Assembly (NCBI GenBank): GCA_964525365.1
Contig: CAZGGW010000007.1
Coordinates: forward strand, 1 to 36,144
DNA from: CAZGGW01 sp964525365
GTDB taxonomy: Bacteria; Bacillota_I; Bacilli_A; RF39; UBA660
DNA length: 36,144 nt
Direction: 5' to 3'
Shown: positions 16,837-25,284 of the stretch, piece after piece
Numbering within the stretch: position 1 is the stretch's first letter
Layout of the letters: every line of letters begins with the position of its first letter
Program-made: the position numbers and the translations under genes
The notes under the pieces: generated by a model
Database searches by the model: none
What the model saw: only the letters and a program-made list of their open reading frames with translations
What the model was told of the DNA's origin: nothing

Positions 16837-17613
16837 TTAATTTATTAACTTTCTTACATTTCTAATAGCGGTTTTTTCTAATCTTGAAACTTGAGCTTGA
16901 CTTATACCAATTTCTGATGCTATTTCCATTTGAGTTTTACCTACAATAAATCTATCTATCAATATATTTTTTTCTCTATCTTTAAGTCTTTCTATTGCTT
17001 TTCTCATACTTAAAAGGACTTCTAATTCACTTTTATTTTCTTTTTTATCTTCAAGTTGATCACACAAATATACTGTGTCTCCACCATCATTATAAATTGG
17101 TTCAAATATACTCATTGGTTCTTTTAAAGCTCCTAGAGCATAAGAAACATCCAATTCTTCAATTCCTAAATATTTTACTATTTCATCTGTAGTGGGTTCT
17201 CTTTCATATTCCATTACAAAATTATCTCTAAAATTAATTATTTTATAAGCGTTCTCTTTTATACTTCTACTTATTCTTATACCGTTATTATCACGCACAT
17301 ATCTACGTATTTCTCCCAAAATCATTGGCACAGCATATGTAGAAAATTTTACTTCGTGAGATAAATCAAAATTATCAATTGCTTTTATAAGTCCAATACA
17401 TCCTATTTGAAATAAATCATCTAAATTATCAACTTTTCCTTGAAATTTTTTCAAAATACTTAATACCAATTTTAAATTACCATTTATTAACTCTTCTTTT
17501 GCACTTATATCACCATCTTGATATTTTTTAAATAATTTATACATTTCTTCATGCTTAAGAACATTTAATTTACTAGTATTTATATTTGTTATTTCCACTT
17601 TATTCTTGCTCAT
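16837..17613 (-). CDS. sigG: Forespore sigma factor SigG
   Basis: The 258-aa protein is a sigma-70 family factor of the SigF/SigG type. Its N-terminus MSKNKVEITNINTSKLNVL matches the SigG-specific opening; region 2 has NGNLKLVLS, DLFQIGCIGLIKAIDNFDLS and KFSTYAVPMILGEIRRY; a SigG-like FEPIYNDGGD follows; and region 4 ends with GKTQMEIASEIGISQAQVSR, a helix-turn-helix. SigG drives late forespore transcription, so the organism is or was an endospore former. It normally follows sigE; here sigE is absent and an ABC transporter lies upstream. SD AAAGGA is present. Confidence 0.95.
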   Translation of the reverse strand: MSKNKVEITNINTSKLNVLKHEEMYKLFKKYQDGDISAKEELINGNLKLVLSILKKFQGKVDNLDDLFQIGCIGLIKAIDNFDLSHEVKFSTYAVPMILGEIRRYVRDNNGIRISRSIKENAYKIINFRDNFVMEYEREPTTDEIVKYLGIEELDVSYALGALKEPMSIFEPIYNDGGDTVYLCDQLEDKKENKSELEVLLSMRKAIERLKDREKNILIDRFIVGKTQMEIASEIGISQAQVSRLEKTAIRNVRKLIN

Positions 17614-17661
17614 TTAAAAAGTCCTTTCATACTAATATTGGAATGAATGGACTCGCTTTAT

Positions 17662-18333
17662 TCAAACTTTATTTTTTTTGAGTTCGTATACTTTGTCAGA
17701 TTGTGATGCTATATTAGGTGAATGAGTAACAATTATTATACATTTATTTTCTTTATGTGCTAAACGTTTAAATATATTTATTATTTCGTTTTCGGTTTCC
17801 GTATCTAAATTCCCAGTAGGTTCATCCGCTATTATAATATTAGGATTATAAGATAAGCTCCTTGCGATAGCAACCCTTTGTTGCTCACCACCAGATAATT
17901 TTAAAACACGTCTTGAAGCAATAGAACTATCGATTCCAACACTTTCAAGCAACTCCAATGCTTTTTTCTTCTTGCTTTTGATTTTTACTTTACTTATATC
18001 CATAGAAAGTATAACGTTTTCAATAGCATTTAAATGTGGTAATAAGTTAAATGACTGAAATACAATTCCAATAGAAGTATTTCTGTATAAATCTAAATTC
18101 ATTTTATTTAAATTCTTACCATCATAGAATATTTTTCCTTCTTTACACTTCTCAAGACCACTTATAAGCGATAGTAATGTTGTTTTACCACTTCCACTTT
18201 TTCCTTTTATAGAATATATATAACCCATATCAAATTCATATGATATATTTTTTAAAACATATTCTCCTTTTGGAGCATCTGAATATCTGTAACAAACATT
18301 CTCTAATTTTAATATATTATTTTTTGATTTCAT
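17662..18333 (-). CDS. ABC transporter ATP-binding protein (MacB/LolD type)
   Basis: A complete 223-aa ATPase with Walker A GKSGSGKT (44-51), Q-loop IVFQSFNLLPHL, signature LSGGEQQRVAIARSL, Walker B IIIADEPTGNLD and H-loop VTHS. The sequence type is that of MacB/LolD/FtsE ATPases that pair with FtsX-like permeases and drive mechanotransmission or extrusion rather than nutrient uptake. It starts 1 bp after the permease stop, so the two form one unit. The cargo is unknown; peptide export or resistance is typical of the class. Confidence 0.92.
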   Translation of the reverse strand: MKSKNNILKLENVCYRYSDAPKGEYVLKNISYEFDMGYIYSIKGKSGSGKTTLLSLISGLEKCKEGKIFYDGKNLNKMNLDLYRNTSIGIVFQSFNLLPHLNAIENVILSMDISKVKIKSKKKKALELLESVGIDSSIASRRVLKLSGGEQQRVAIARSLSYNPNIIIADEPTGNLDTETENEIINIFKRLAHKENKCIIIVTHSPNIASQSDKVYELKKNKV

Positions 18334-18334
18334 C

Positions 18335-19930
18335 TTAACTCCTTTCCTTCAAAATTGTGAGTGGAGAAAATGATGCTATACTTATAATTGATGCTAAACT
18401 TCCAACTAAAGTAAGCCCAATTCCTATTAACAATAATTGAAATAATACTTTAAGATCCACAACTGCATCAATGCTATCAAATTCATTTATTTCCACCACT
18501 CCATTTATTTTAGAGCTTATGTTAGATTTTTCGATTGTTATTTCACTTTTGGACTCATTAGATACACTAATTTCTTCAACACTATTTTCTCTTTCACCAA
18601 AATTTTTATCTATTTGCATTTTTTGTTCTTGAGAAGATAATATCTCATTTTCTAATAATTTATTTGCAATTTTAACACTACTTGTTGCGCCAATCGCAGT
18701 ACCTAACAATATACCTATTAATGCAACCACTAACAATTCAAAAGTAAACTGACATATTACTAATATTTTTTTCATTCCAATTGTTCTTAAAACACCAATT
18801 TCGTATTTTCTTTCTCTTAAATTTATCATATTAATAACTAGAAGTACTATTCCACCAATTACAAGAGTAATAATTAGAAATGTTGTAGCAAACAATGATA
18901 CATTTTTTATCGATTCTGTTTCACTTTCAATACTCCCAATATTGCTTGTTACCGTATAATATTCACTTAATCCCTTTTCTTCAACTTCCAAAGAAAAATT
19001 TTCAAAATCTTCCTTATCTTTAAGTACAAATGTAGGAGTTACTACTGTACTCAAATCTTCATCGTCTTCTAATATTTTTTCAATTACATTTGTGTTAGTA
19101 ATGATATTATTAACGCTATTTGTATACATGCTCATCATTTCAGTACTTTCAGTACTATCTTCATATATACCTGTAACAGTTAACTCATAACTAAGTTTAC
19201 TACTATCAGGATTTTGTAGTTTTATTGTATTCCCAACTTTAATATCATTTAATTCAGCAAGCTCGCTATTTACTACACATGAATAATTTGAAAAATCTTC
19301 ATCAATATATCCTTCAGTAATAACATAGTCTCCATTTACAAAATCACTCATTCCTTCGTAAGAACTATATCCTACTAGTGAAAACGCTCCATCAACTGCG
19401 TTTGGATTAATAAATTCAGTAGTAGTTTTAGTATTAGTAGTTACTTTACTGCTCGTTTGACCTCCAAATGGCATTCCACCAGGTCCACCTCCACTTTCAA
19501 AATTTTTAGTAAAAGATTTTGTAGTTTTTGTTTCTTTGGTAGTATTTTTTTGAATAGTATCTGTTGCTTCTTCCAAAGTAGAACTATCCATACCCACAGT
19601 CCAAGTGTAATAGTAATAGTCAACGTATTCACTATCTCCATAATCATTAATTTCATCAATTGTCGCACTTTTAATAGAATTAAATGATTCAATTTTTTCT
19701 TCTTGAGAATCTTCTTTCGTCAAATTACTCATTACTGATTCTCTATCTAAAGATAAAGTGGCTTCTATATTATATTTTTCTTCATAAGCTTTTACTAAAG
19801 TAGTAGAAGCATTTTTAATAGAAAGTGCGATCGCAGAAGCCGCAGCAATTACAACTATGATAATTCCTATTAAAATATTCCTTCCTTTGTTTCTATTTAT
19901 AGAAACCAATGCATTTTTAAAAATGTACAT
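18335..19930 (-). CDS. FtsX/MacB-type ABC transporter permease
   Basis: The 531-aa permease has one N-terminal membrane segment (about 17-38), a large extracellular domain (about 40-345), and three C-terminal membrane segments (LFATTFLIITLVIGGIVLLV, FELLVVALIGILLGTAIGA, QLLLIGIGLTLVGSLASI), the MacB topology. ELRDRKYEIGVLRTIG-type coupling sequence is present (RERKYEIGVLRTIGMKK). The frame is open to 20053, but the ATG at 19930 has a strong SD (GAAGGAGG) and gives the normal N-terminus. The extracellular part has a Gly/Pro/Met patch (GGGPGGMPFGGQ) flanked by Thr/Lys-rich stretches, and a charged loop (residues near 470-500) lies before the last segment. Confidence 0.9.
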   Translation of the reverse strand: MYIFKNALVSINRNKGRNILIGIIIVVIAAASAIALSIKNASTTLVKAYEEKYNIEATLSLDRESVMSNLTKEDSQEEKIESFNSIKSATIDEINDYGDSEYVDYYYYTWTVGMDSSTLEEATDTIQKNTTKETKTTKSFTKNFESGGGPGGMPFGGQTSSKVTTNTKTTTEFINPNAVDGAFSLVGYSSYEGMSDFVNGDYVITEGYIDEDFSNYSCVVNSELAELNDIKVGNTIKLQNPDSSKLSYELTVTGIYEDSTESTEMMSMYTNSVNNIITNTNVIEKILEDDEDLSTVVTPTFVLKDKEDFENFSLEVEEKGLSEYYTVTSNIGSIESETESIKNVSLFATTFLIITLVIGGIVLLVINMINLRERKYEIGVLRTIGMKKILVICQFTFELLVVALIGILLGTAIGATSSVKIANKLLENEILSSQEQKMQIDKNFGERENSVEEISVSNESKSEITIEKSNISSKINGVVEINEFDSIDAVVDLKVLFQLLLIGIGLTLVGSLASIISIASFSPLTILKERS

Positions 19931-20010
19931 AAATTTTCCTCCTTCTATAAAATATTCCTTTTTTGTGAAAACAGAGTGAAATGTAAAAAAACATTGTATG
20001 AAATAAATAC

Positions 20011-20039
20011 TTGATATTTGCTCACTTTTATAATATAAT
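20011..20039 (+). promoter_or_regulatory. rpsD promoter
   Basis: TTGATA (20011-20016) and TATAAT (20034-20039) are spaced by exactly 17 bp. Transcription would start near 20046, giving a leader of about 150 nt. Confidence 0.75.
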
Positions 20040-20078
20040 GTACTAGTATTCATTTGGCAGTATTATTGAATTTGTGAT

Positions 20079-20188
20079 GTGTTTACTACTTAATAGGTAT
20101 AAGTATCTAGCCAAAGAGAAAGTAATTAAGTAAACACCCTATAAATGATAATAATTAAAGCCTTTGTGTGCAAATAAAGCAAAGGAGG
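20079..20188 (+). promoter_or_regulatory. Structured rpsD leader: predicted pseudoknot and SD-masking hairpin
   Basis: GTGTTTACT (20079-20087) pairs perfectly with AGTAAACAC (20129-20137). Inside it, ACTTA (20088-20092) pairs with TAAGT (20100-20104), and the loop between them carries ATAGG (20093-20097), which can pair with CCTAT (20138-20142) just outside the long stem, forming a pseudoknot. Further down CCTTTG (20161-20166) pairs with CAAAGG (20180-20185), covering part of the AAAGGAGG Shine-Dalgarno. S4 is known to repress its own leader in Bacillus and E. coli, so autogenous control is likely. Confidence 0.6.
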
Positions 20189-20196
20189 AAACAAAT

Positions 20197-20796
20197 ATGT
20201 CTAGATATACAGGACCTGTATACAAAAAATCAAGACGTTATGGATTTTCAACACTTGAAACTGGTAAAGAACTAGCAAAAAAGCCTACTGCTCCTGGACA
20301 ACACGGAACAAGTAGAAAAAAATTAAGTGAATACGGAATACAACTTCACGAAAAACAAAAAGCTAAATTCATGTATGGACTTAATGAAAAACAATTCAAA
20401 AAAACTTTTGAAAATGCTGGTAAAATGAAAGGCATTCAAGGTGAAAATTTACTTATTTTATTAGAAAGTAGACTTGATAATATGGTTTATAGATTAGGAA
20501 TGGCTAAAACTAGGAAAGCATCAAGACAAATTGTAAATCATGGTCATATTCTTGTGAATGGTAAAAAGGTAAATATTCCATCATTTAGAGTAAAACCAAA
20601 CGATATCATTTCAATTAAATCTTCTTCTTTAGATCATCCAGTTATTAAAGAATGTTTAGATTCTAATTTAAGTAAATGTGCATTCGTTTCATGGGATTCT
20701 AAAAAGAATGAAGGAACGTACTTAAGATATCCAGAACGTGAAGAATTAAATGCTGATATTAACGAATCATTAATCGTAGAATATTATAGTAGATAA
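20197..20796 (+). CDS. rpsD: 30S ribosomal protein S4
   Basis: The 199-aa primary 16S-binding protein begins MSRYTGPVYKKSRRYGFSTL and contains an S4 RNA-binding domain (about 90-155: RLDNMVYRLGMAKTRKASRQ, then ILVNGKKVNIPS). The N-terminus lacks the zinc cysteines, so it is the C-minus form common in Bacillota. The frame opens at 20164, but the ATG at 20197 carries the AAAGGAGG site and the family N-terminus. It is monocistronic, opposite in strand to its neighbours, with its own promoter, structured leader and terminator. Confidence 0.97.
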   Translation: MSRYTGPVYKKSRRYGFSTLETGKELAKKPTAPGQHGTSRKKLSEYGIQLHEKQKAKFMYGLNEKQFKKTFENAGKMKGIQGENLLILLESRLDNMVYRLGMAKTRKASRQIVNHGHILVNGKKVNIPSFRVKPNDIISIKSSSLDHPVIKECLDSNLSKCAFVSWDSKKNEGTYLRYPEREELNADINESLIVEYYSR

Positions 20797-20797
20797 C

Positions 20798-20822
20798 AAA
20801 AAGTTCCATTTGGAACTTTTTT
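20798..20822 (+). terminator. rpsD terminator
   Basis: AAAAAGTTCC, loop ATTT, GGAACTTTTT: a 10-bp stem with a T-run starting two bases after the rpsD stop. Confidence 0.85.
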
Positions 20823-20833
20823 CTTTTTGTATT

Positions 20834-20857
20834 AAAAAAGATAATTTACATTATCTT
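20834..20857 (-). terminator. ftsZ terminator
   Basis: On the minus strand AAGATAAT, loop GTAA, ATTATCTT then a T-run. The stem overlaps the ftsZ stop codon. Back to back with the rpsD terminator it seals the convergent junction. Confidence 0.75.
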
Positions 20858-21917
20858 AATAATCTCTATTTCTTAAGAATGGTATATCTAATATATCTTC
20901 TTTCTTTTCTTCTTTTTTAGGTTCTTTATATTCATTTGATTGATATAACGGATCCGCATCCGAATCGAACCCAGTTGCAATTACTGTAACAACCACTTCA
21001 TCATCAAGCGCTTCATTTATAACTGCTCCAAATATAATATTTACATCTGTATTAGCTGCAGCTCTAACAACTTCTGCTGCATCTTCCGCCTCAAACAATC
21101 CCAAATTACTTCCACCAGTAATATTTATTATACAATCAGTAGCACCACTTATAGTAGTTTCAAGAAGTGGACTATTAACAGCAGCTTTTGCCGCTTCAAC
21201 AGCGCGATTTTCTCCGAATCCTACACCTATTCCAATAAGTGCATCTCCTCTTCCTTCCATTATTGCTTTAACATCCGCAAAATCAAGGTTAACAAGTCCT
21301 GGTACTGATATCAAATCTGATATTGATTGAACTCCAAGTCTAAGTACATTATCTACTTCTCTAAATGCATCTACCATTGGAGTAGACTTATCAATTAAAT
21401 CACGTAATCTATCATTTGGTATTACTACTAATGTATCAACATGTTTTTTAAGTTCATCCAACCCCAAAAGTGCTTGGTCCATTCTTTTCTTGCCTTCAAA
21501 TCTAAAAGGTTTAGTAACTATAGCTACAGTTAGACATCCAAGACTTTGAGCTATTTCAGCAACTACTGGTGCTGCCCCAGTACCTGTTCCACCACCTAAT
21601 CCACATGTGACAAATACCATATCCGCCCCTCTTAGAACTTCTTCTATTTCACTTCTACTTTCGAGTGCGGCCTCACGTCCAACTTCTGGATCAGCTCCTG
21701 CGCCTAAACCATCAGTTATAGTAGCGCCTATTTGAAGTTTATTACCTGCTTTTGAAGCATTTAAAACTTGTAAATCAGTGTTCGCAACAATAAACTCAAC
21801 ACCTTTAAGTCCAGCATCTATCATTCTATTAACTGCATTACATCCACCGCCACCTACTCCAATAACTTTAATCTTTGCTATTTGATCCATTTCAGGTGTA
21901 TTTAAAGTCTCTTTCAT
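20856..21917 (-). CDS. ftsZ: Cell division GTPase FtsZ
   Basis: The tubulin homologue that forms the Z-ring. The 353-aa protein has GVGGGGCNAVNRMI, the tubulin signature GGGTGTGAAP (about 106-115), the T7-loop region with NLDFADVKAIM, a short charged linker rich in Lys/Glu, and the C-terminal conserved peptide DIPFLRNRDY that binds FtsA. Linker length is short compared with Bacillus. SD AAGGAG precedes the ATG. It follows ftsA by 12 bp and ends in its own terminator, so ftsA-ftsZ is a two-gene transcript. Confidence 0.98.
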   Translation of the reverse strand: MKETLNTPEMDQIAKIKVIGVGGGGCNAVNRMIDAGLKGVEFIVANTDLQVLNASKAGNKLQIGATITDGLGAGADPEVGREAALESRSEIEEVLRGADMVFVTCGLGGGTGTGAAPVVAEIAQSLGCLTVAIVTKPFRFEGKKRMDQALLGLDELKKHVDTLVVIPNDRLRDLIDKSTPMVDAFREVDNVLRLGVQSISDLISVPGLVNLDFADVKAIMEGRGDALIGIGVGFGENRAVEAAKAAVNSPLLETTISGATDCIINITGGSNLGLFEAEDAAEVVRAAANTDVNIIFGAVINEALDDEVVVTVIATGFDSDADPLYQSNEYKEPKKEEKKEDILDIPFLRNRDY

Positions 21918-21929
21918 ATTTTACTCTCC

Positions 21930-23177
21930 TTAATTATCGAAAAAATATCCATAAATTTTTCCTAATATATTATTATTAAATTTCTTTTTTGTCGTAAATA
22001 ATTCTTTCTGTTCTTCACCTTCTAATGTAGTAGCAAACTTACCTCTTAGTTCTAATTTTTGATTATAATATTTGATAATACCAAGAGCACTACTATATTT
22101 ATTACTTCTACAACCAAATTCTTTTACTATAGGAACCATAACGTTTTTTCCCATTACTTCTTCGCTTAAAAACTTAAATCCATCTAATTCGGCTGTTCCC
22201 CCTGTAATTATTATATAACAAACTTCTTTATTTGTTAAGAGGTTAATTTGTTTTTTGCACATTTCAAGCATTTCTTTAACTCTTGCATATATTATTTCAC
22301 TTATTTCAAATTGATTTACTTTTATAGTAGTACCATCTCTAGTAACAACTTCCTCATTTTCTTTACTACTAACGTTATTTTTATAACAAGATGCATACCT
22401 TTCTTTTAATAAAGCAGCGTCTTTTCTATAAATATTATAAATGTATACTATATCTTTATCAATACTTTTTCCACCAAAAGGTAAAACTTCAGTTGCAATT
22501 AAGACACCTTTGTCAATAATACTCACCTCAGTGGTTTCGGAACCAATGTTTATAACAGCTCCTAACGAATTATTCATTTCTAAAGTTTTAAATTCATAGT
22601 AATCAGCTAACGAATTAAAACAAATATCTTGAACACTAACTCCCAAATTTTCTAATAACGAAAGTAATACATATATATTTTTCTTTGGAGCAAGTGCAAG
22701 TACACATTCAGTAGTTAATTTACTTGCTTTAATTCCAGTGGGATTATCAACTTCTTCTGTCTCATTTACAAAAAATTTTGTAGGCATTATTGAAACTAAC
22801 TCTTTGTTAGGATTTACCTTATTATAAACACACGCTTGTAAAGATCTAACAATATCATCACCATTAATAATTCTATCTTCTCTTGTAATTAGTGTATATC
22901 CATCACTATTCATAAATTCAGCGTAATAGGACGGAACACAAGCAATTATTTTTTTTATTTTTATACCAATAATTTCTTGAGCTCTCTCAAAAATATTTTT
23001 TAAAGTTTCAAAAGTAGTTTCTGGTTCCACTATTAATCCCTTCTTAATACCTTTGCTTTTCTCTTCAAGGCAAGCCAAAATATTAAGTTCGTTTTTATAA
23101 ATCTCTCCAACCACTAACTTAATAGAATTACTTCCAACATCAATACTCGTTATTATTTTCTTCACTATTTGCTCCAT
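21930..23177 (-). CDS. ftsA: Cell division protein FtsA
   Basis: FtsA is the actin-like ATPase that tethers FtsZ to the membrane. The 415-aa frame has SIDVGSNSIKLVVGEI (phosphate 1), a 1C domain at about 85-165, INIGSETTEVSII (phosphate 2), IIITGGTAELDG (adenosine), and a C-terminal amphipathic helix (LGKIYGYFF). The ATG at 23177 lacks an SD, but that ATG codon begins GGAG, which is ideally placed for a GTG at 23163-23165; starting there gives MKKIITSIDVG, a standard N-terminus, 411 aa. Transcription starts from a promoter at 23192-23220. Confidence 0.95.
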   Translation of the reverse strand: MEQIVKKIITSIDVGSNSIKLVVGEIYKNELNILACLEEKSKGIKKGLIVEPETTFETLKNIFERAQEIIGIKIKKIIACVPSYYAEFMNSDGYTLITREDRIINGDDIVRSLQACVYNKVNPNKELVSIMPTKFFVNETEEVDNPTGIKASKLTTECVLALAPKKNIYVLLSLLENLGVSVQDICFNSLADYYEFKTLEMNNSLGAVINIGSETTEVSIIDKGVLIATEVLPFGGKSIDKDIVYIYNIYRKDAALLKERYASCYKNNVSSKENEEVVTRDGTTIKVNQFEISEIIYARVKEMLEMCKKQINLLTNKEVCYIIITGGTAELDGFKFLSEEVMGKNVMVPIVKEFGCRSNKYSSALGIIKYYNQKLELRGKFATTLEGEEQKELFTTKKKFNNNILGKIYGYFFDN

Positions 23178-23191
23178 ATTTTAATAAAATA

Positions 23192-23220
23192 ATTATAACA
23201 AATTTTTAATTAAATGAAAA
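23192..23220 (-). promoter_or_regulatory. ftsA promoter
   Basis: On the minus strand TTTTCA (23215-23220), 17 bp, TATAAT (23192-23197) with TG one base upstream of the hexamer. It begins directly after the preceding gene's terminator. Confidence 0.5.
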
Positions 23221-23221
23221 G

Positions 23222-23242
23222 AAAAAACTGAATAATCAGTTT
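23222..23242 (-). terminator. Terminator of the unknown gene upstream of ftsA
   Basis: On the minus strand AAACTGA, 4-nt loop, TCAGTTT followed by TTTC and more T's; 16 bp past the stop at 23258. Confidence 0.7.
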
Positions 23243-23257
23243 AATGATTTTTCAATT

Positions 23258-23905
23258 TTATTTTTTATTATAATATTCCAACTTTTTATTTAAGGGATCA
23301 ATTGGATTATCAAATTTATCTTTTGATTGAACTCTTTTCCAATCGGGCCATTGTGATATTTCGTCCTCTATATATTGAACTCTATTTGATTTAGTGTAAT
23401 GTTTAATACCAACGCCAATTGCTTGTCCTTTAAAAATTAAATGTGCTCCTGGCGATAAATACCCTCTAGTTGTTAAACCCTGTTGATGAAATGTGCTATA
23501 ATCATCTTCGTCATAGAATTCTTCAGAAACAACGCTTTTGGCGTAAAATTTCAATCCATCCTCAGTGAAATCAGCAAATAACTTTAAATATCCGCAATCA
23601 GGTATATTACCTTTAAATACAGTATCAAGTTCATCTGCATTTATTTTAACTCCAGTAATATTTGTTTTTATTTCTACTTTTTTTCCATTAGAGATGATTA
23701 CATTTTCTTCTGAAATAATATTAAAAAAATACGGAGTATTTTTAGTATAGTCATCTACAATATGATTAAGTCCAATCATTATTTCTTCTAATTTTTGCTG
23801 AATTTGTATTCTATTTTCACAAGACTCTTTTTCTATAGTATCATATATGGAATATAATCTACTTTTCATTTCTAAAATTAATTTCAATCTTTCTTCATCT
23901 TTCAT
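23258..23905 (-). CDS. Uncharacterised 215-aa protein
   Basis: Not recognised. The start is the ATG at 23905, which has GGAGG seven bases upstream; the frame opens at a TTG at 23917 that overlaps this SD. The protein has a charged helical N-terminal part (about 1-60), no signal peptide or membrane segment, a central beta-rich portion (EENVIISNGKKVEIKTNITG, then YLKLFADFTEDGLKFYAKS), and a C-terminal part with GYLSPGAHLIFKGQAIGVGI and an aromatic-rich QWPDWKRVQ. It lies between aspS and the ftsA promoter with its own terminator. Composition and codon use look native. Length, SD and terminator support a real gene. Confidence 0.75.
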   Translation of the reverse strand: MKDEERLKLILEMKSRLYSIYDTIEKESCENRIQIQQKLEEIMIGLNHIVDDYTKNTPYFFNIISEENVIISNGKKVEIKTNITGVKINADELDTVFKGNIPDCGYLKLFADFTEDGLKFYAKSVVSEEFYDEDDYSTFHQQGLTTRGYLSPGAHLIFKGQAIGVGIKHYTKSNRVQYIEDEISQWPDWKRVQSKDKFDNPIDPLNKKLEYYNKK

Positions 23906-23954
23906 ATAAACCTCCAAAAAATAATATATTTTTTTTATTTTAACGTTAGAATTA

Positions 23955-25268
23955 TTACGGATTAAGTCTAGTAGGACCTCTATATATAAATGTCGCTTCT
24001 CTTATGTTATCAATATCAAATATTTTCATCATTATTCTACCCATACCTACGCCAAATCCTCCATGCGGTGGACAACCATATTCAAAAAACTCGATATAAA
24101 AATTCAAAAGTTTTGGATTAATTCCTTTTTCTTCTATTTGCTTTTTAAGTACATCTGGTCTATGTTCCCTTTGACCACCAGAAGTTATTTCAACACCTTT
24201 GAATAATAAGTCAAAGCTTTGAGTAACACCATTTGAATCTTTCATTATATAAAAACTTCTTGCAGAATAAGGATAATTTGTTATAAATACAAAATCACTA
24301 TTATATTTTTCTTTTGCATATTTACACATTAATTCTTCTTCATATCTTTCAAAATCTTCTTTAATAGGGCCAACGTATCCATATTCTTTTTCAAGAATCT
24401 TTTTTGCATCATAAAAATTAATTCTCGGAAAATTATTTGACACATCAGACACTTCAGTCTTAAAAATTTCTTTTATTTCATTATTATATTTATTTTTTAA
24501 TTCAGTCATAAAATATTTTATCCAGTTTTCTAATTCGTCCATAACATCTTCATAACTATTGATATTACCAATCTCCGCATCTAACATTTCAATTTCTGTT
24601 GCGTGATAACTAGTATGTGAATTTTCTGCTCTAAAAACTGGGCCTATTTCAAATACCCTATCAAATCCACTTGCTATAGCCATTTGTTTATAAAATTGAG
24701 GACTTTGAGATAAGTTCGCTTTTTGTCCAAAATAATCCAATTCAAACATCTCAGCTCCACTTTCAGCCGCAGCAGCACTTATTTTAGGAGTATGTATTTC
24801 AGTGTAACCATTATTAAACCAATAATCTCTCATACTCTTTTCAATAAATGTTTGGTATTTAAATAAAAGTTGATTTTCTTCCCTTCTTAAATCTAAAAAC
24901 CTATAATCAAGTCTTGTTTCCCTTAAGGCATTATTTTTGTTCTTAATATCAATTGGTAAAGACGGTAATGAGACACTAGTCACTTCTATATTAGTAGGTA
25001 TTATTTCTAATCCTCCCATTTTAACGTGATCATTTTCCTGACAAACTCCAATAATTATTATAGTGCTTTCTAATGTTAATTCAGATACTTTTTTATTTAG
25101 TTCAGTATTTTCTTCATTTTTTTCGATTGTAATTTGTACCTTTCCAGTAATATCTCTTAAAATTAAAAATTGTACATATTGTAAATTCCTAATATTATCT
25201 ACAAATCCATCAATTCTTACTTCTTTTCCATAATTTTCTTTTAGTTCATTAATATAATTTCTTTTCAT
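23955..25268 (-). CDS. aspS: Archaeal-type (probably non-discriminating) aspartyl-tRNA synthetase
   Basis: A class II synthetase of 437 aa: an N-terminal OB anticodon-binding domain (VRIDGFVDNIRNLQ), motif 1 region around YTEIHTPKISAAAAES, then FGQKANLSQSPQFYKQM, motif 2 with FRAENSHT, and motif 3 GFGVGMGRIMMKI. It lacks the bacterial GAD insertion of about 100 aa, so it is the archaeal-like AspRS found in many Clostridia, often charging both tRNA-Asp and tRNA-Asn. The ATG at 25268 has AAAGGA; the frame itself opens at a TTG. Expression is governed by the T-box leader upstream, whose specifier is GAC. Confidence 0.93.
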   Translation of the reverse strand: MKRNYINELKENYGKEVRIDGFVDNIRNLQYVQFLILRDITGKVQITIEKNEENTELNKKVSELTLESTIIIIGVCQENDHVKMGGLEIIPTNIEVTSVSLPSLPIDIKNKNNALRETRLDYRFLDLRREENQLLFKYQTFIEKSMRDYWFNNGYTEIHTPKISAAAAESGAEMFELDYFGQKANLSQSPQFYKQMAIASGFDRVFEIGPVFRAENSHTSYHATEIEMLDAEIGNINSYEDVMDELENWIKYFMTELKNKYNNEIKEIFKTEVSDVSNNFPRINFYDAKKILEKEYGYVGPIKEDFERYEEELMCKYAKEKYNSDFVFITNYPYSARSFYIMKDSNGVTQSFDLLFKGVEITSGGQREHRPDVLKKQIEEKGINPKLLNFYIEFFEYGCPPHGGFGVGMGRIMMKIFDIDNIREATFIYRGPTRLNP

Positions 25269-25284
25269 ATTTTTCCTTTCCAAT

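Noticed and set aside
19441..19692. 83-aa minus-strand frame inside the ABC permease gene
   Set aside because: Different frame within a clear permease; no start signal and low-complexity composition.
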